From an uncultured Fibrobacter sp. (GTDB taxonomy: Bacteria > Fibrobacterota > Fibrobacteria > Fibrobacterales > Fibrobacteraceae): a stretch of 64,000 bases of DNA. Positions 8,307-16,305 of this stretch are shown in pieces. A program made the translations under genes and the position numbers. A model generated the notes under the pieces. That model had not been told where the DNA came from and ran no database searches. It saw only the letters and a program-made list of their open reading frames with translations. Location of the stretch: positions 45,673 through 109,672 of the forward strand of contig NZ_CAMZCS010000008.1 in assembly GCF_947305105.1 (NCBI RefSeq). The letters are read 5' to 3'. Within the stretch, counting starts at the first letter, position 1. Each line of letters opens with the position of its first letter.

Positions 8307-9740
8307 CTAGCCGAGTTCGTTCAAAACAAAATGTACAATTTCCTGGGCCAGGTCCACCTTGGAGCCCATGTGCATCTCGGGAATCCCGGCATGGGGGCGC
8401 ACCAGCGCATAGCGCACGCAGTCGTGGCCAAAGCCCGAGTCGCTTGCGACTGGGGCGTTGAGGAGCAGCGCGTCGGCGCCGCTCTTTTCGAGTTTTTCGG
8501 CAGCATGCTGCTTAAAATTGTCGGTTTCGAGCGCGAAGCCGACAATCACCTGGCGGCGGGCATCACCCGCAGCGTCTGTGGCACGGGATGCGCGCGCCGC
8601 AGTGCAGTCACGCAAGATGTTCGGGTTGGGAACAAGCTCAATCGTGAGCTGGCTCCGGCTATCCTTGATTTTCGAATCGGCCGCGTGGGCGGGGCGGTAG
8701 TCCGCTACCGCCGCGCAATGCACGACGGCGTCCACACTCTCGAGCCGAGACATCACGGCGTCGTGCATCTCCCGGGCGCTTTGGACGCGGGAAACCGCGA
8801 CACCGCCCGGGAACGCGGCCTCCATCGGGCCCGCGACGACTTCGACCTCGAAGCCGTTGGCGTAAAATACCGAGGCAAGCGCGACGGCCGTCTTGCCGCT
8901 GCTGCGGTTGGAAATGTAACGTACCGGATCAATCGCCTCTTCGGTACGGCCGGCAGTGAGGAGCACCTTCTTGCCGTGACCGGGGAGCGACGGATCCTGC
9001 GTGGGGTCAATATCCTGAGCGACGGGAAAAGCCGGCGGTTCGGGGGCGTTGCGGGGGTGTCCCCCGCTTGCTTCGGCGTTGCTCAGCACAGGAGAAGGGG
9101 TAGCGGAAGACGCGCCAGCGGCTGAAGCGAGGGGAAAGCCTTCCCCTTTCTCAGCAACGTTCACTTCGGCAGGCTCAGTGAACTTGTTGGTTGTCAAAGC
9201 TCGTCTATCGTCTAAATACGCCACTATCTCCGCCGGTTCCATCAGGCGGCCTTGCCCGACTTCGCCACAGGCGAGTTCACCGGCCGGAGATTCGAGCACG
9301 GTCGTCTCTTCGAAGCCGCGCAAAATTTCGAGGTTGCGCTTTACGGCGGGGCTGTTGTACATCGCGACGTTCATCGCGGGGGCAATTACACGCGGGCACG
9401 TGCAGCTCATGAAGCAGAGGCTCACTGGGTCGTCGGCGATGCCACAGGCGAACTTGCCGATGACATTCGCGGTCGCGGGCACCACCAGGTAGAGGTCTGC
9501 CCAGCGCGGGAAATCGATATGCTGGAAAGGGCGCGCCTCGACGGCGCCGTTCTTGAGGTAGACGGGACACTTGGAGAGGCTCGCGAATGTAAGCGGGGCG
9601 ACGAATTCGGTGGCAGCATCGGTCATGCACACGCGCACCGTAGCACCCTTCTTCTGCAAAAGGCGCAACAGCTCGCAGCTCTTGTACACGGCGATTCCGC
9701 CCGAGACTCCGAGGAGGATTTTCTTTCCAGCAAGATTCAT
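8307..9740 (-). CDS. coaBC: Bifunctional phosphopantothenoylcysteine decarboxylase/synthetase CoaBC
   Basis: The 477-aa product carries out two CoA-synthesis steps. The CoaC half shows GVSGGIAVYK, the HIDF histidine, PATAN, APAMN and the active-site LACGEVGQGR. The CoaB half starts at VLLTAGRTEEAIDPVRYISN and has AAVADYRP with the DSKIKDS lysines. The ATG at 9740 is preferred over 9749 because a TATCTTGC box ends 5 nt upstream. Between the halves is an unusual ~70-residue low-complexity insert encoded by dispersed repeat DNA (see 8976-9188). Otherwise the enzyme looks intact. Confidence 0.95.
   Translation of the reverse strand: MNLAGKKILLGVSGGIAVYKSCELLRLLQKKGATVRVCMTDAATEFVAPLTFASLSKCPVYLKNGAVEARPFQHIDFPRWADLYLVVPATANVIGKFACGIADDPVSLCFMSCTCPRVIAPAMNVAMYNSPAVKRNLEILRGFEETTVLESPAGELACGEVGQGRLMEPAEIVAYLDDRRALTTNKFTEPAEVNVAEKGEGFPLASAAGASSATPSPVLSNAEASGGHPRNAPEPPAFPVAQDIDPTQDPSLPGHGKKVLLTAGRTEEAIDPVRYISNRSSGKTAVALASVFYANGFEVEVVAGPMEAAFPGGVAVSRVQSAREMHDAVMSRLESVDAVVHCAAVADYRPAHAADSKIKDSRSQLTIELVPNPNILRDCTAARASRATDAAGDARRQVIVGFALETDNFKQHAAEKLEKSGADALLLNAPVASDSGFGHDCVRYALVRPHAGIPEMHMGSKVDLAQEIVHFVLNELG
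8976..9188 (-). repeat. Dispersed repeats inserted in frame in the coaBC interdomain linker
   Basis: The linker DNA resembles an intergenic element at 33793-33894: both share GGGGCGTT near one end, GGGGTAGCGG, AAGCGAGGGG and TTCCCCYTTTC in the same order. A second, different repeat at 9160-9186 (TTCGGCAGGCTCAGTGAAC, with TTCACT/AGTGAA ends) resembles the unit tandemly repeated in the GH16 gene near 58.2 kb. The reading frame stays open, giving a Ser/Ala/Pro/Glu-rich peptide between the two enzyme domains. Confidence 0.75.
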
Positions 9741-9745
9741 AGGAT

Positions 9746-9753
9746 GCAAGATA
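9746..9753 (-). promoter_or_regulatory. -7 type promoter box of coaBC
   Basis: TATCTTGC preceded by TTTTC, ending 5 nt before the coaBC ATG; no Shine-Dalgarno between, so a leaderless message is likely. Confidence 0.6.
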
Positions 9754-9758
9754 GAAAA

Positions 9759-10172
9759 TTAGTCGCCGCAGGCATCGCCCCATACAGCCCTGTCGCAAGC
9801 GGAGTTCACATTATTTGCTTTTGCAGTGGAATTCGGCTTTTTCCCTTTATCGGAATCGACGAATTCAATCACCGTTCCAAATGCCTTGGCCTTATCGCAG
9901 AAGGTTCCTTCTGATTGAGATACGGTAATATTTGCGATAGCCTGGGAGCCTTTCAGATTTGCCTTCTTGAACAATTCTTCAATGGCCGCATTTCGGGCAA
10001 TCCCGCTATTGAAACAACGGGATGTCGAGGCTTCGACATTTTTTATAACGACAAAGTTCGCTTCGGACAGAACGACGTTCGTTTGGAATTCGTTGTGCGT
10101 GTAAAACGATTCCATCTGGGTCGTGCATGCAGACAGAATTGCCAGGACAAATATTAAAAGTAATTTTTTCAT
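9759..10172 (-). CDS. Small lipoprotein of unknown function
   Basis: The 137-aa product begins MKKLLLIFVLAILSAC, a standard lipoprotein signal with the lipid-modified Cys at 16. The ATG at 10172 has GAGAGG just upstream and avoids overlap with the previous gene. The body (NVVLSEANFVVIKNVEAS... then GSQAIANITV and GTVIEFVD) resembles small envelope lipoproteins annotated in Bacteroidota as DUF6567-like, but that link is weak. It is last in a three-gene operon after a Ser-rich lipoprotein (8-bp gap) and a beta-barrel protein. Envelope location inferred; role unknown. Confidence 0.75.
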   Translation of the reverse strand: MKKLLLIFVLAILSACTTQMESFYTHNEFQTNVVLSEANFVVIKNVEASTSRCFNSGIARNAAIEELFKKANLKGSQAIANITVSQSEGTFCDKAKAFGTVIEFVDSDKGKKPNSTAKANNVNSACDRAVWGDACGD

Positions 10173-10180
10173 ATTACCTC

Positions 10181-10912
10181 TCAATATAAATACCAGTTCC
10201 ACTCCAGTTCATAATTGGAGGCTTTGCTATCTTGCTGATAAACCTTTTCTCTTGGATCAAGCAAACCGACACTTTGGACAATATAGCAAGAACCTGTCGA
10301 CATTTTGTCATCCGAAATTGGGTCATAGTCATAAACAATCGGACATACTGAAATGGCGTAGGTATTGCGAGGCAAACTCCAGACCTCGCTGGAATCTCCC
10401 CTCCACACAGAAAGATTCGTCTTGTCCGATACGCTGTCGAAAAACCTTGATGTCTTTACAGACATCAGAGTATCGCCGACGCTGTCTGTCGCCATTATCC
10501 TAAAATAAATGATGGGGTCACCGTCTGTTTTGCTTGACGTTCCTTCATAAGATTTCAGCTGATGGTAGTAGGTAAGAGTCAGTTTCATCAGCATTCCTTT
10601 GGAAAGATACTCAAACCAGGCAGAAGACGAAGAGCTATAAGAGGATGAAGAGCGATAATAGGAAGACGAGTAACGTGAAGACGAGTAACGTGAAGACGAA
10701 TAACGCGAAGAAGATGAACTTAAAAAGGAGCTAGAACTCAAAACGCTGCTAGATGAACTTTTTACCCAGAATGAACTGGAAGAAGATTTTTTTGTCAGCG
10801 ATACACCATATTCATCAACAGTATCAACATACACAGTTGTGGAGTGAGGCGATTCTATATCGCCACAACTATACAGGCACAAGACAAGCAACAATCCAAG
10901 CAGCAACTTCAT
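10181..10912 (-). CDS. Ser/Tyr-rich lipoprotein of unknown function
   Basis: The 243-aa product has a signal peptide ending LCLYSC (Cys 16). Residues ~40-95 form a low-complexity linker of serines with periodic RYSS and SYS units. The C-terminal ~145 residues are a globular, probably beta-rich domain with no motif I recognise. The start lies 3 bp after the stop of the upstream beta-barrel gene, so the two are translationally linked. The repeated codons form a local DNA repeat near 10665-10700. Confidence 0.75.
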   Translation of the reverse strand: MKLLLGLLLVLCLYSCGDIESPHSTTVYVDTVDEYGVSLTKKSSSSSFWVKSSSSSVLSSSSFLSSSSSRYSSSRYSSSRYSSSYYRSSSSYSSSSSAWFEYLSKGMLMKLTLTYYHQLKSYEGTSSKTDGDPIIYFRIMATDSVGDTLMSVKTSRFFDSVSDKTNLSVWRGDSSEVWSLPRNTYAISVCPIVYDYDPISDDKMSTGSCYIVQSVGLLDPREKVYQQDSKASNYELEWNWYLY

Positions 10913-10915
10913 TTT

Positions 10916-12175
10916 CTAGAACCCATAGGCTACGTAAGGGGTTATTGCAAACATTCTATTGCCACACAACTCATCCAAAAAATCCAGCCACACCTGCTCA
11001 AATTTCACGCCGAATTCCAGGTTCGATTTTCCTATAACGTTGTAATCAAAGCCTAGAGCGACGTCAAAGACGAGCCCCAAATGATAGGATTCACCTATTC
11101 GATGGCCTAAACTAGTAATCGCATTCCATGTTTGATTACTTCCCCAGCCTTCTTCACCAAAGGTCTCTACATCAGCAAAGATGGGCCCAAGCCCACCTTG
11201 AACAAACAGGTTCCATTTTCTTGTGGGCTGCGTTTCCATCAAATTAAATTTTAGGTTACCCGCCAAAGCAAGGAACCAATCTGAATCGTTAATTCCAAAA
11301 CTGACAGAATACACTTGAGACAATCGTGTGATTATAGGCGATTCGTACGCATAGCCCAAATAGAATTGGTTGCTGCTACTCTGCTCCTCGGTAGTATATT
11401 CTTTCCCCGTACGGTAAATATCATATTTTCTATCGTAATAGCTTGTACCGTAATAATAGTCTGAACCATAATAGTAGTCGTCTCTAGGCGAAGCCGTCAT
11501 ATAGTATTCCGCATGCCTACGCAAAAAGAAGAGATCTGCAAATGAAAAACCAACCATAATATAATGGAAGGATTTTTTCGGCAGATTAGCGTCCGCCCGC
11601 ACAACGGTATCCACGATCATAACCGTATTTATCTTAACAATCGTATCGACCTTCGCAACAGTATCAATCCTTACGATAGTGTCGACTTTCGCAATAGTAT
11701 CTACTCTCGCAACAGTATCGACTCTTGTGACGGTATCCCTCTTTGTTACAGAATCTACCTTTACCAAAGGTTCCTCACTAGGAACTTCGCTCACATCGGC
11801 GACACCAGATGCAACCGGGATACTTTTTAATACCACACCAACAACCTGCCGGATGGCATCGTTCAACATGGATGCATTGCTTACGTTAACAACCTCTTTT
11901 TTGTAAAAAGAGTTCAAGCCCCTTACCTCGGCCCCCACCATCAGGGAGCCTTTGGGATTCAGCACCGAAACAAGCAAAGCATAGTCGGCTTTTTCAACCG
12001 ATCTGTATCCTGTCTCTTGAACTGCATTCAACACCTGAACCGTTATTGTCGTGTACAACTTCTCGTTGGGCAAGTTCGGGGCGTTCAAAGGCAAAACCTT
12101 AACGTCGGCACCAAAAGAAGCCGTGAAGAGAACAAAAAACAGGGCTATCAGACAACGCCTTAACAAACAACTCAT
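10916..12175 (-). CDS. Outer-membrane beta-barrel protein with hexapeptide repeat linker
   Basis: The 419-aa product has a signal peptide (cleavage after ~residue 22), a periplasmic N-terminal region (23-135) that includes AVQETGYRSVEKADYALLVSVL, nine or so copies of a hexapeptide [KR][VI]DT[VI]x (139-191), then a ~220-residue domain of alternating hydrophobic/aromatic strands ending in Phe (YVAYGF), typical of an outer-membrane barrel. It heads an operon with two lipoproteins, suggesting one envelope complex. Starts after a TATCTTAC box with only 5 nt between. Confidence 0.78.
   Translation of the reverse strand: MSCLLRRCLIALFFVLFTASFGADVKVLPLNAPNLPNEKLYTTITVQVLNAVQETGYRSVEKADYALLVSVLNPKGSLMVGAEVRGLNSFYKKEVVNVSNASMLNDAIRQVVGVVLKSIPVASGVADVSEVPSEEPLVKVDSVTKRDTVTRVDTVARVDTIAKVDTIVRIDTVAKVDTIVKINTVMIVDTVVRADANLPKKSFHYIMVGFSFADLFFLRRHAEYYMTASPRDDYYYGSDYYYGTSYYDRKYDIYRTGKEYTTEEQSSSNQFYLGYAYESPIITRLSQVYSVSFGINDSDWFLALAGNLKFNLMETQPTRKWNLFVQGGLGPIFADVETFGEEGWGSNQTWNAITSLGHRIGESYHLGLVFDVALGFDYNVIGKSNLEFGVKFEQVWLDFLDELCGNRMFAITPYVAYGF
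11600..11761 (-). repeat. 18-bp in-frame repeat encoding [KR]VDT[VI]x hexapeptides
   Basis: About nine degenerate 18-bp units encode residues 139-191 of the barrel protein. The unit resembles beta-strand spacers; no transfer signal was seen. Confidence 0.8.
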
Positions 12176-12180
12176 AAAAA

Positions 12181-12188
12181 GTAAGATA
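12181..12188 (-). promoter_or_regulatory. -7 type promoter box of the barrel/lipoprotein operon
   Basis: TATCTTAC preceded by a T-rich tract, 5 nt before the ATG at 12175; no Shine-Dalgarno. Confidence 0.55.
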
Positions 12189-12240
12189 GAAAGATTAATG
12201 AAAAATTTTTATGGAAAGCGAAAAGTGAAAGGCAAATGAC

Positions 12241-12276
12241 AAAAAAAAGAAACCCCGCGGTTTTACCCACGGGATT
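12241..12276 (-). terminator. Intrinsic terminator downstream of rpsA
   Basis: On the minus strand a 10-bp stem with two G-U pairs (12267-12276 with 12251-12260) and a 6-nt loop is followed by a T-rich run. It lies beyond the repeat element that follows the rpsA stop codon. Confidence 0.8.
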
Positions 12277-12285
12277 CCTTAAAGT

Positions 12286-12370
12286 AATTAGTGGTTGGTG
12301 GTTAGTGATTAGGATTTATAATCGTGACGAAGTCGCCCTAACCACTGTTTACTAACCACTGCTTACTATA
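12286..12370. repeat. Heptad element (TAGTGGT class) downstream of rpsA
   Basis: Two arms of 7-bp period face each other: plus-strand units GTGGTTG, GTGGTTA, GTGATTA at the left, and minus-strand TAGTAAG, CAGTGGT, TAGTAAA at the right, starting 6 nt after the rpsA stop. A short core with GACGAAGTC lies between. Confidence 0.8.
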
Positions 12371-12372
12371 AA

Positions 12373-14166
12373 TTAAGCCTCTTCGGCCGGCTTTTCAGCG
12401 GCTTCTTCGGCCGGCTTTTCAGCCTTCTTCTTGGAGGCCTTCTTCTTCGGAGCGACAGCGTCACCGATCGTGGTGCCGTTTTCGCCCGGCTTGTGGGAGT
12501 CCATCCAAGCAGCGAGCTCGGCGGATTCGCGGTTCTTGAAGTAGTCCACCACGGAGAGGAAGATCTTGCGGTTGTTCTGATCGATTTCGGTCACGACAGC
12601 CGGAACTTCGTCGCCAACCTTGAACGCATCGGCCGGAACCTTGATGTATTCGGTGGTGAGCTTGGAGACCGGGATGAAGCCTTCGATACCGTCGGCGAGT
12701 TCAACCACGACGCCGCGGTCGAGCATGCGGACAATCTTGCCCTTGACTTCGGAGTCAACCGGGTAAGTGGTCTCGATGGAATCCCACGGGTCTTCGGTGA
12801 GGTGCTTCATGGACAGAGAAATGCGGCGCTTTTCCTTATCGACGGCGAGCACGACGCATTCAACCTTGTCACCCTTCTTGACCATTTCGTTCGGGTGAGT
12901 GATCTTCTTGGTCCAGGACATGTCGGACACGTGGATGAGGCCGTCCACACCTTCCTTGATTTCGACGAAGGCGCCGAAGGAAGCGATATTGCGGATTTCG
13001 CCGACCACGCGGGCACCCGGGGGAAGTTCAGTTTCGATGGAATCCCACGGATCGCTTTCGAGCTGCTTCATGCCGAGAGAGATGCGTTCGGCATCTTCTT
13101 CGACCTTGAGAACGACAGCTTCGACTTCCTGACCAACGGTGAGGATCTTGGACGGGTGCTTGACATGCTGCGTCCAGGACATTTCGGAAACGTGGATGAG
13201 GCCTTCGACGCCAGAATCCAGTTCGACGAATGCACCGTAATCGGTAATGGAAACAACCTTACCCTTAACGATGGCGCCTTCCGGATAACGTTCGGCGATG
13301 TCCTTCCACGGATGCGGCTTAAGCTGCTTCATGCCGAGAGAGATACGTTCCTTCTTGTCGTTGAAGTCGAGCACCATGACTTCGACTTCCTGGCCGAGCT
13401 GGACCATTTCGGTCGGGTGGTTGATGCGCTTGTAGCTCATGTCGGTGATGTGGAGGAGGCCGTCTACGCCGCCAAGGTCGATGAACGCACCGAAGTCGGT
13501 GATGTTCTTGACGATACCCTTGCGGACCTGACCCTTCTCGAGAGTTTCGAGAACGTCGCCACGCTGCTTGTTGCGTTCTTCTTCGAGAACAACACGGCGA
13601 GAAACGACGATGTTGCGGCGGGCCTTGTTGACCTTGATAACCTTGAGGTCGTATTCCTGACCAATGAGGGCGTTGATATCCGGGATCTGACGGAGGTCGA
13701 TCTGGGAACCCGGGAGGAAGGCGTCGATGCCGAACAGGTCGACAACCACACCGCCCTTGATACGCTTGGTGAGCGTACCGCGCACGACTTCGTTGTTTTC
13801 GAAAGCGGCGTGGATGCGGTCCCACACGCGCACGAAGTCGGCCTTCTGCTTCGAAAGGATGAGACGGCCGTCTTCATCTTCGAGCTTTTCGACAAACACT
13901 TCGATTTCGGAACCGATTTCGAGGGAGTCCGTGTCCTTGAATTCGGCACGGTCGATAACACCTTCGGACTTGTAGTTGACGTCGATCAGGACTTCCTGCT
14001 CGTTCACCTGGCTGATCTTGCCCATGACGAGCTTGCCCTGTTCGAGGCAATCCATACCGGCATACACGTCGGCGTTCTGCTTGCGGAAGTCCGGGCTGCA
14101 TTCGCCCTGAGCGGCGAGGATTTCAGCGAGATCTTCTTGAGTTCCGAATTTGAGATTTTGAGACAT
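12373..14166 (-). CDS. rpsA: 30S ribosomal protein S1
   Basis: The 597-aa product contains six S1 (OB-fold) RNA-binding domains in tandem, recognisable by repeated blocks such as GAFVEI/LDGVDGLIHVSDMSW, HP-E-V--G, VE--VL-VD-E--RISLGMKQL. The C-terminal tail is Lys/Glu/Ala-rich, with a KPAEEA repeat. S1 binds mRNA and helps the 30S subunit initiate, mainly on leadered, structured messages. It lies downstream of cmk on the same strand, a common bacterial pairing. A purine run lies 6-14 nt upstream of the ATG. Confidence 0.97.
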   Translation of the reverse strand: MSQNLKFGTQEDLAEILAAQGECSPDFRKQNADVYAGMDCLEQGKLVMGKISQVNEQEVLIDVNYKSEGVIDRAEFKDTDSLEIGSEIEVFVEKLEDEDGRLILSKQKADFVRVWDRIHAAFENNEVVRGTLTKRIKGGVVVDLFGIDAFLPGSQIDLRQIPDINALIGQEYDLKVIKVNKARRNIVVSRRVVLEEERNKQRGDVLETLEKGQVRKGIVKNITDFGAFIDLGGVDGLLHITDMSYKRINHPTEMVQLGQEVEVMVLDFNDKKERISLGMKQLKPHPWKDIAERYPEGAIVKGKVVSITDYGAFVELDSGVEGLIHVSEMSWTQHVKHPSKILTVGQEVEAVVLKVEEDAERISLGMKQLESDPWDSIETELPPGARVVGEIRNIASFGAFVEIKEGVDGLIHVSDMSWTKKITHPNEMVKKGDKVECVVLAVDKEKRRISLSMKHLTEDPWDSIETTYPVDSEVKGKIVRMLDRGVVVELADGIEGFIPVSKLTTEYIKVPADAFKVGDEVPAVVTEIDQNNRKIFLSVVDYFKNRESAELAAWMDSHKPGENGTTIGDAVAPKKKASKKKAEKPAEEAAEKPAEEA

Positions 14167-14189
14167 ATGATTTTTTTCTTGGAATTCGT

Positions 14190-14262
14190 AATTAGAGTCT
14201 AGTGTTTAGGATCTAGGATCTAGAATCTAGAGGCTAGGGGCTATTGGCTAGTTTTAATTATG
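14190..14262. repeat. Heptad element (TAGAGGC class) between cmk and rpsA
   Basis: Plus-strand units TAGGATC, TAGAATC, TAGAGGC, TAGGGGC with 7-bp period. Only one arm is present, oriented away from the rpsA start. Confidence 0.75.
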
Positions 14263-14298
14263 AACTCCTGTTGATTGTTGTGGTTAAAAGACTCAGGG

Positions 14299-14967
14299 CT
14301 ACGCCACTACACCTACGTAGTCGAGAATCTTTTGCACCTGTTGTTGGATTGAGATGTGTGTAGTGTCAATTTCAATAGCGTCGTCCGCTTTCTTGAGGGG
14401 GGCGTTCGCGCGGGAAGAATCCAGGCGGTCGCGTTCAACCAGGTTGTTGAGGACTTCTTCGAGCGTCACTTTTTCGCCCTTTTCAAGGAGTTCCTTGTAG
14501 CGGCGTTCGGCGCGGACCTTCACGTCCGTCACCATGAAAAACTTGTACTTCGCATCGGGGAAAACAACCGTACCGATATCGCGGCCGTCCAGGATGCAGC
14601 TCTGCTTCTTGCCGATTTCGCGCTGCTGCTTTGTCATCGCGGCGCGGACCGACGGGAGGGCGCAGTAGACGCTCACGTTGCTCGAGACCTTCATCCCGCG
14701 GATTTCGGATTCGCGGGAGACTCCATTAATCAGGATGTGGTTTTCGGAGTCGAACCCGAGCGTGAGGTTAGAGAGCAGTTCGTCCATCGCCGGGCCTTCT
14801 TCGGCCGGCAGTCCCTTGTCGAGGGCGGCGAGCGTCACGGCGCGGTACATGGCGCCCGTGTCGAGGTAAGTGATACCGAGGGTCTTGGCCACAATCTTCG
14901 CGGTCGTGCTCTTCCCGGTACCGGAGCCCCCATCCAGGGCAATGACAAAACGTTCTGAATTGCTCAT
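14299..14967 (-). CDS. cmk: Cytidylate kinase
   Basis: The 222-aa enzyme phosphorylates CMP/dCMP with ATP. The P-loop GGSGTGKSTTAK, YLDTGAMYRAVTL, LDGRDIGTVVFPDA and RYKELLEKG blocks are all present and the length is normal. The ATG at 14967 is chosen over an upstream in-frame TTG because a complete TTTG-N20-TAAATTTG promoter ends 9 nt before it. The upstream 65 bp are a near-copy of the pheS promoter region. cmk precedes rpsA. Confidence 0.96.
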   Translation of the reverse strand: MSNSERFVIALDGGSGTGKSTTAKIVAKTLGITYLDTGAMYRAVTLAALDKGLPAEEGPAMDELLSNLTLGFDSENHILINGVSRESEIRGMKVSSNVSVYCALPSVRAAMTKQQREIGKKQSCILDGRDIGTVVFPDAKYKFFMVTDVKVRAERRYKELLEKGEKVTLEEVLNNLVERDRLDSSRANAPLKKADDAIEIDTTHISIQQQVQKILDYVGVVA

Positions 14968-14976
14968 GAGTGGGGA

Positions 14977-15041
14977 CAAATTTAGCAAAAGGCGAGCGCC
15001 GCGTCAAAGCGATTTTTCGCTTTGGCATGGCCGAGCCGAGC
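14977..15041 (-). promoter_or_regulatory. cmk promoter element, near-identical to that of pheS
   Basis: On the minus strand: palindrome CAAAGCGAAAAATCGCTTTG (15005-15024), whose last four bases are the TTTG -33 box, then exactly 20 nt, then TAAATTTG (14977-14984), 9 nt before the ATG. This is the Bacteroidota TTTG/N19-21/TAnnTTTG arrangement. All 65 bp match 33979-34043 except one base. Confidence 0.8.
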
Positions 15042-15055
15042 TAAAATGGCCCGTT

Positions 15056-15481
15056 TTAGTACAGGTCGTAATAGTAGTGGTACTCGACCAGGGGATCATA
15101 CTGGGAGTAGATGGCCTCGGAACCATCGTCGAACACGGTCAGGAGTCCCCCATCCACTGGGAACTGGTAATAAACCCCTCTGTCATCGGAGCCTACATCG
15201 TACTCGTCGCCGTAATAGATGTACCTGTCTCTGTCGAACACCAAAACAGCATAACCATCGCCTTCGAGACGCAACGAGATGGAAAAAGACCTGCGAAGCG
15301 AACTCGCATCGTAGCAATAGTATTCGCCAAAATCATCGTAATCGCATTCTTGAGCGTAGAAATAGGTAAATGTGGCCTTGTAGACGCGGGAGCCACCGGA
15401 CGTGACATAGTTGTCGGAATCGCCACAAGCCGTAAGCAACAGCGCGGCAAGAACAGCAACGAAAACCAAGCAACGTTTCAT
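15056..15481 (-). CDS. Small Tyr/Asp-rich lipoprotein of unknown function
   Basis: The 141-aa product starts MKRCLVFVAVLAALLLTAC (lipid Cys 19). The ATG at 15481 has GGAGG 5 nt upstream; the longer frame would run through a terminator hairpin. The mature part is unusually rich in Tyr and Asp (stretches such as YYCYDAS and EYHYYYDLY) and has one cysteine pair. Probably a beta-structured envelope protein; no family recognised. Confidence 0.75.
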   Translation of the reverse strand: MKRCLVFVAVLAALLLTACGDSDNYVTSGGSRVYKATFTYFYAQECDYDDFGEYYCYDASSLRRSFSISLRLEGDGYAVLVFDRDRYIYYGDEYDVGSDDRGVYYQFPVDGGLLTVFDDGSEAIYSQYDPLVEYHYYYDLY

Positions 15482-15497
15482 ATTTACCTCCAATGCA

Positions 15498-15520
15498 AAA
15501 TCCCCGAACGAATCGGGGAT
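15498..15520 (-). terminator. Intrinsic terminator after lipoprotein 15558-16169
   Basis: A 7-bp G/C-rich stem (ATCCCCG / CGGGGAT) with a 7-nt loop and a short T run on the minus strand, placed between two same-strand lipoprotein genes. Confidence 0.65.
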
Positions 15521-15557
15521 CCCGCTTGACAAACAAACTAATTTTTAACGTTCCAGA

Positions 15558-16169
15558 CTAGAAGTCCGATTCGTAGTCGCCGTGAATTTCTTCCTTGGCG
15601 CGTTCTTCGTCTTCGTCCGGTTCGTTATAGGCTTCGGGAGCCTGCAAGTCGCGAGTGCTGCCGTACTTGCGCTTTTCTTCGTCGGTAAGCTTGTTAGTGA
15701 AGACTTCGACTTCCGGTTCGGCCTTGGCTTCTTCTTCTTCGCCCTTCAAGATCTTCTGGCCTTCTTCGATGCGGCGCTTGATGCGGGCATCTTCCATTTC
15801 CTTGAGGTTCGTGCCGACCTTGGCCTGGTCTTCGGACATCACATAGCGTTCGTTAGCCTCGTCCATGGCCTTCTTGATACCGACCAAGCGACCGTGGCGG
15901 TCGAGTTCAAGACCGGCCTTGCGGAGAGTCGAAAGCGGAAGACGGCGGGCAGCCACCTTGTATTCTTCCTTGAACTCATAGCCATCCGGGCTAATCGCAT
16001 AAGCTTCGTCCTGAGTGACATATTCCAGGGCCTCTTGCCAACGGGAACTCTGCACACAGGCAGCGAAACCGGCGAGAGCGTTATCCAGCTGTTCCGGGTC
16101 CTTCGAGGAGCCCGCACAAGCAGAAAGAATCATTGCAACAAAAGAGAGACCCAATAAAATTTTTTTCAT
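15558..16169 (-). CDS. Lipoprotein with charged C-terminal half, unknown function
   Basis: The 203-aa product has a signal peptide MKKILLGLSFVAMILSAC (Cys 18) and GGAGG 8 nt before the ATG. The N-terminal half has helical segments (NALAGFAACVQSSRWQEALEYVTQDEAYAI) that read like a TPR-like or DUF4398-type small domain. The C-terminal half is very rich in Glu/Lys/Asp and probably coiled or disordered. Followed by a terminator, so probably monocistronic. Function unknown. Confidence 0.77.
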   Translation of the reverse strand: MKKILLGLSFVAMILSACAGSSKDPEQLDNALAGFAACVQSSRWQEALEYVTQDEAYAISPDGYEFKEEYKVAARRLPLSTLRKAGLELDRHGRLVGIKKAMDEANERYVMSEDQAKVGTNLKEMEDARIKRRIEEGQKILKGEEEEAKAEPEVEVFTNKLTDEEKRKYGSTRDLQAPEAYNEPDEDEERAKEEIHGDYESDF

Positions 16170-16289
16170 AGGAAGACCTCCGAAAAATTATCCCGCATCA
16201 AATATACACATTTTTATCACAATTTCGTGAAGTTTAAACAAAATTTATCCTTGAGAATTAGTCCATAGACCAGTCGGCCCTACTTTTTC

Positions 16290-16297
16290 TACATTAG
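16290..16297 (+). promoter_or_regulatory. -7 type promoter box of the TraB-family gene
   Basis: TACATTAG preceded by TTTTTC, 8 nt before the ATG at 16306, without a Shine-Dalgarno. Confidence 0.6.
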
Positions 16298-16305
16298 CGC
16301 GCATT

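Noticed and set aside
12493..14202. 569-codon open frame antisense to rpsA
   Set aside because: Shadow of the six S1 domains; repetitive and without signal, motif or ribosome-binding site.
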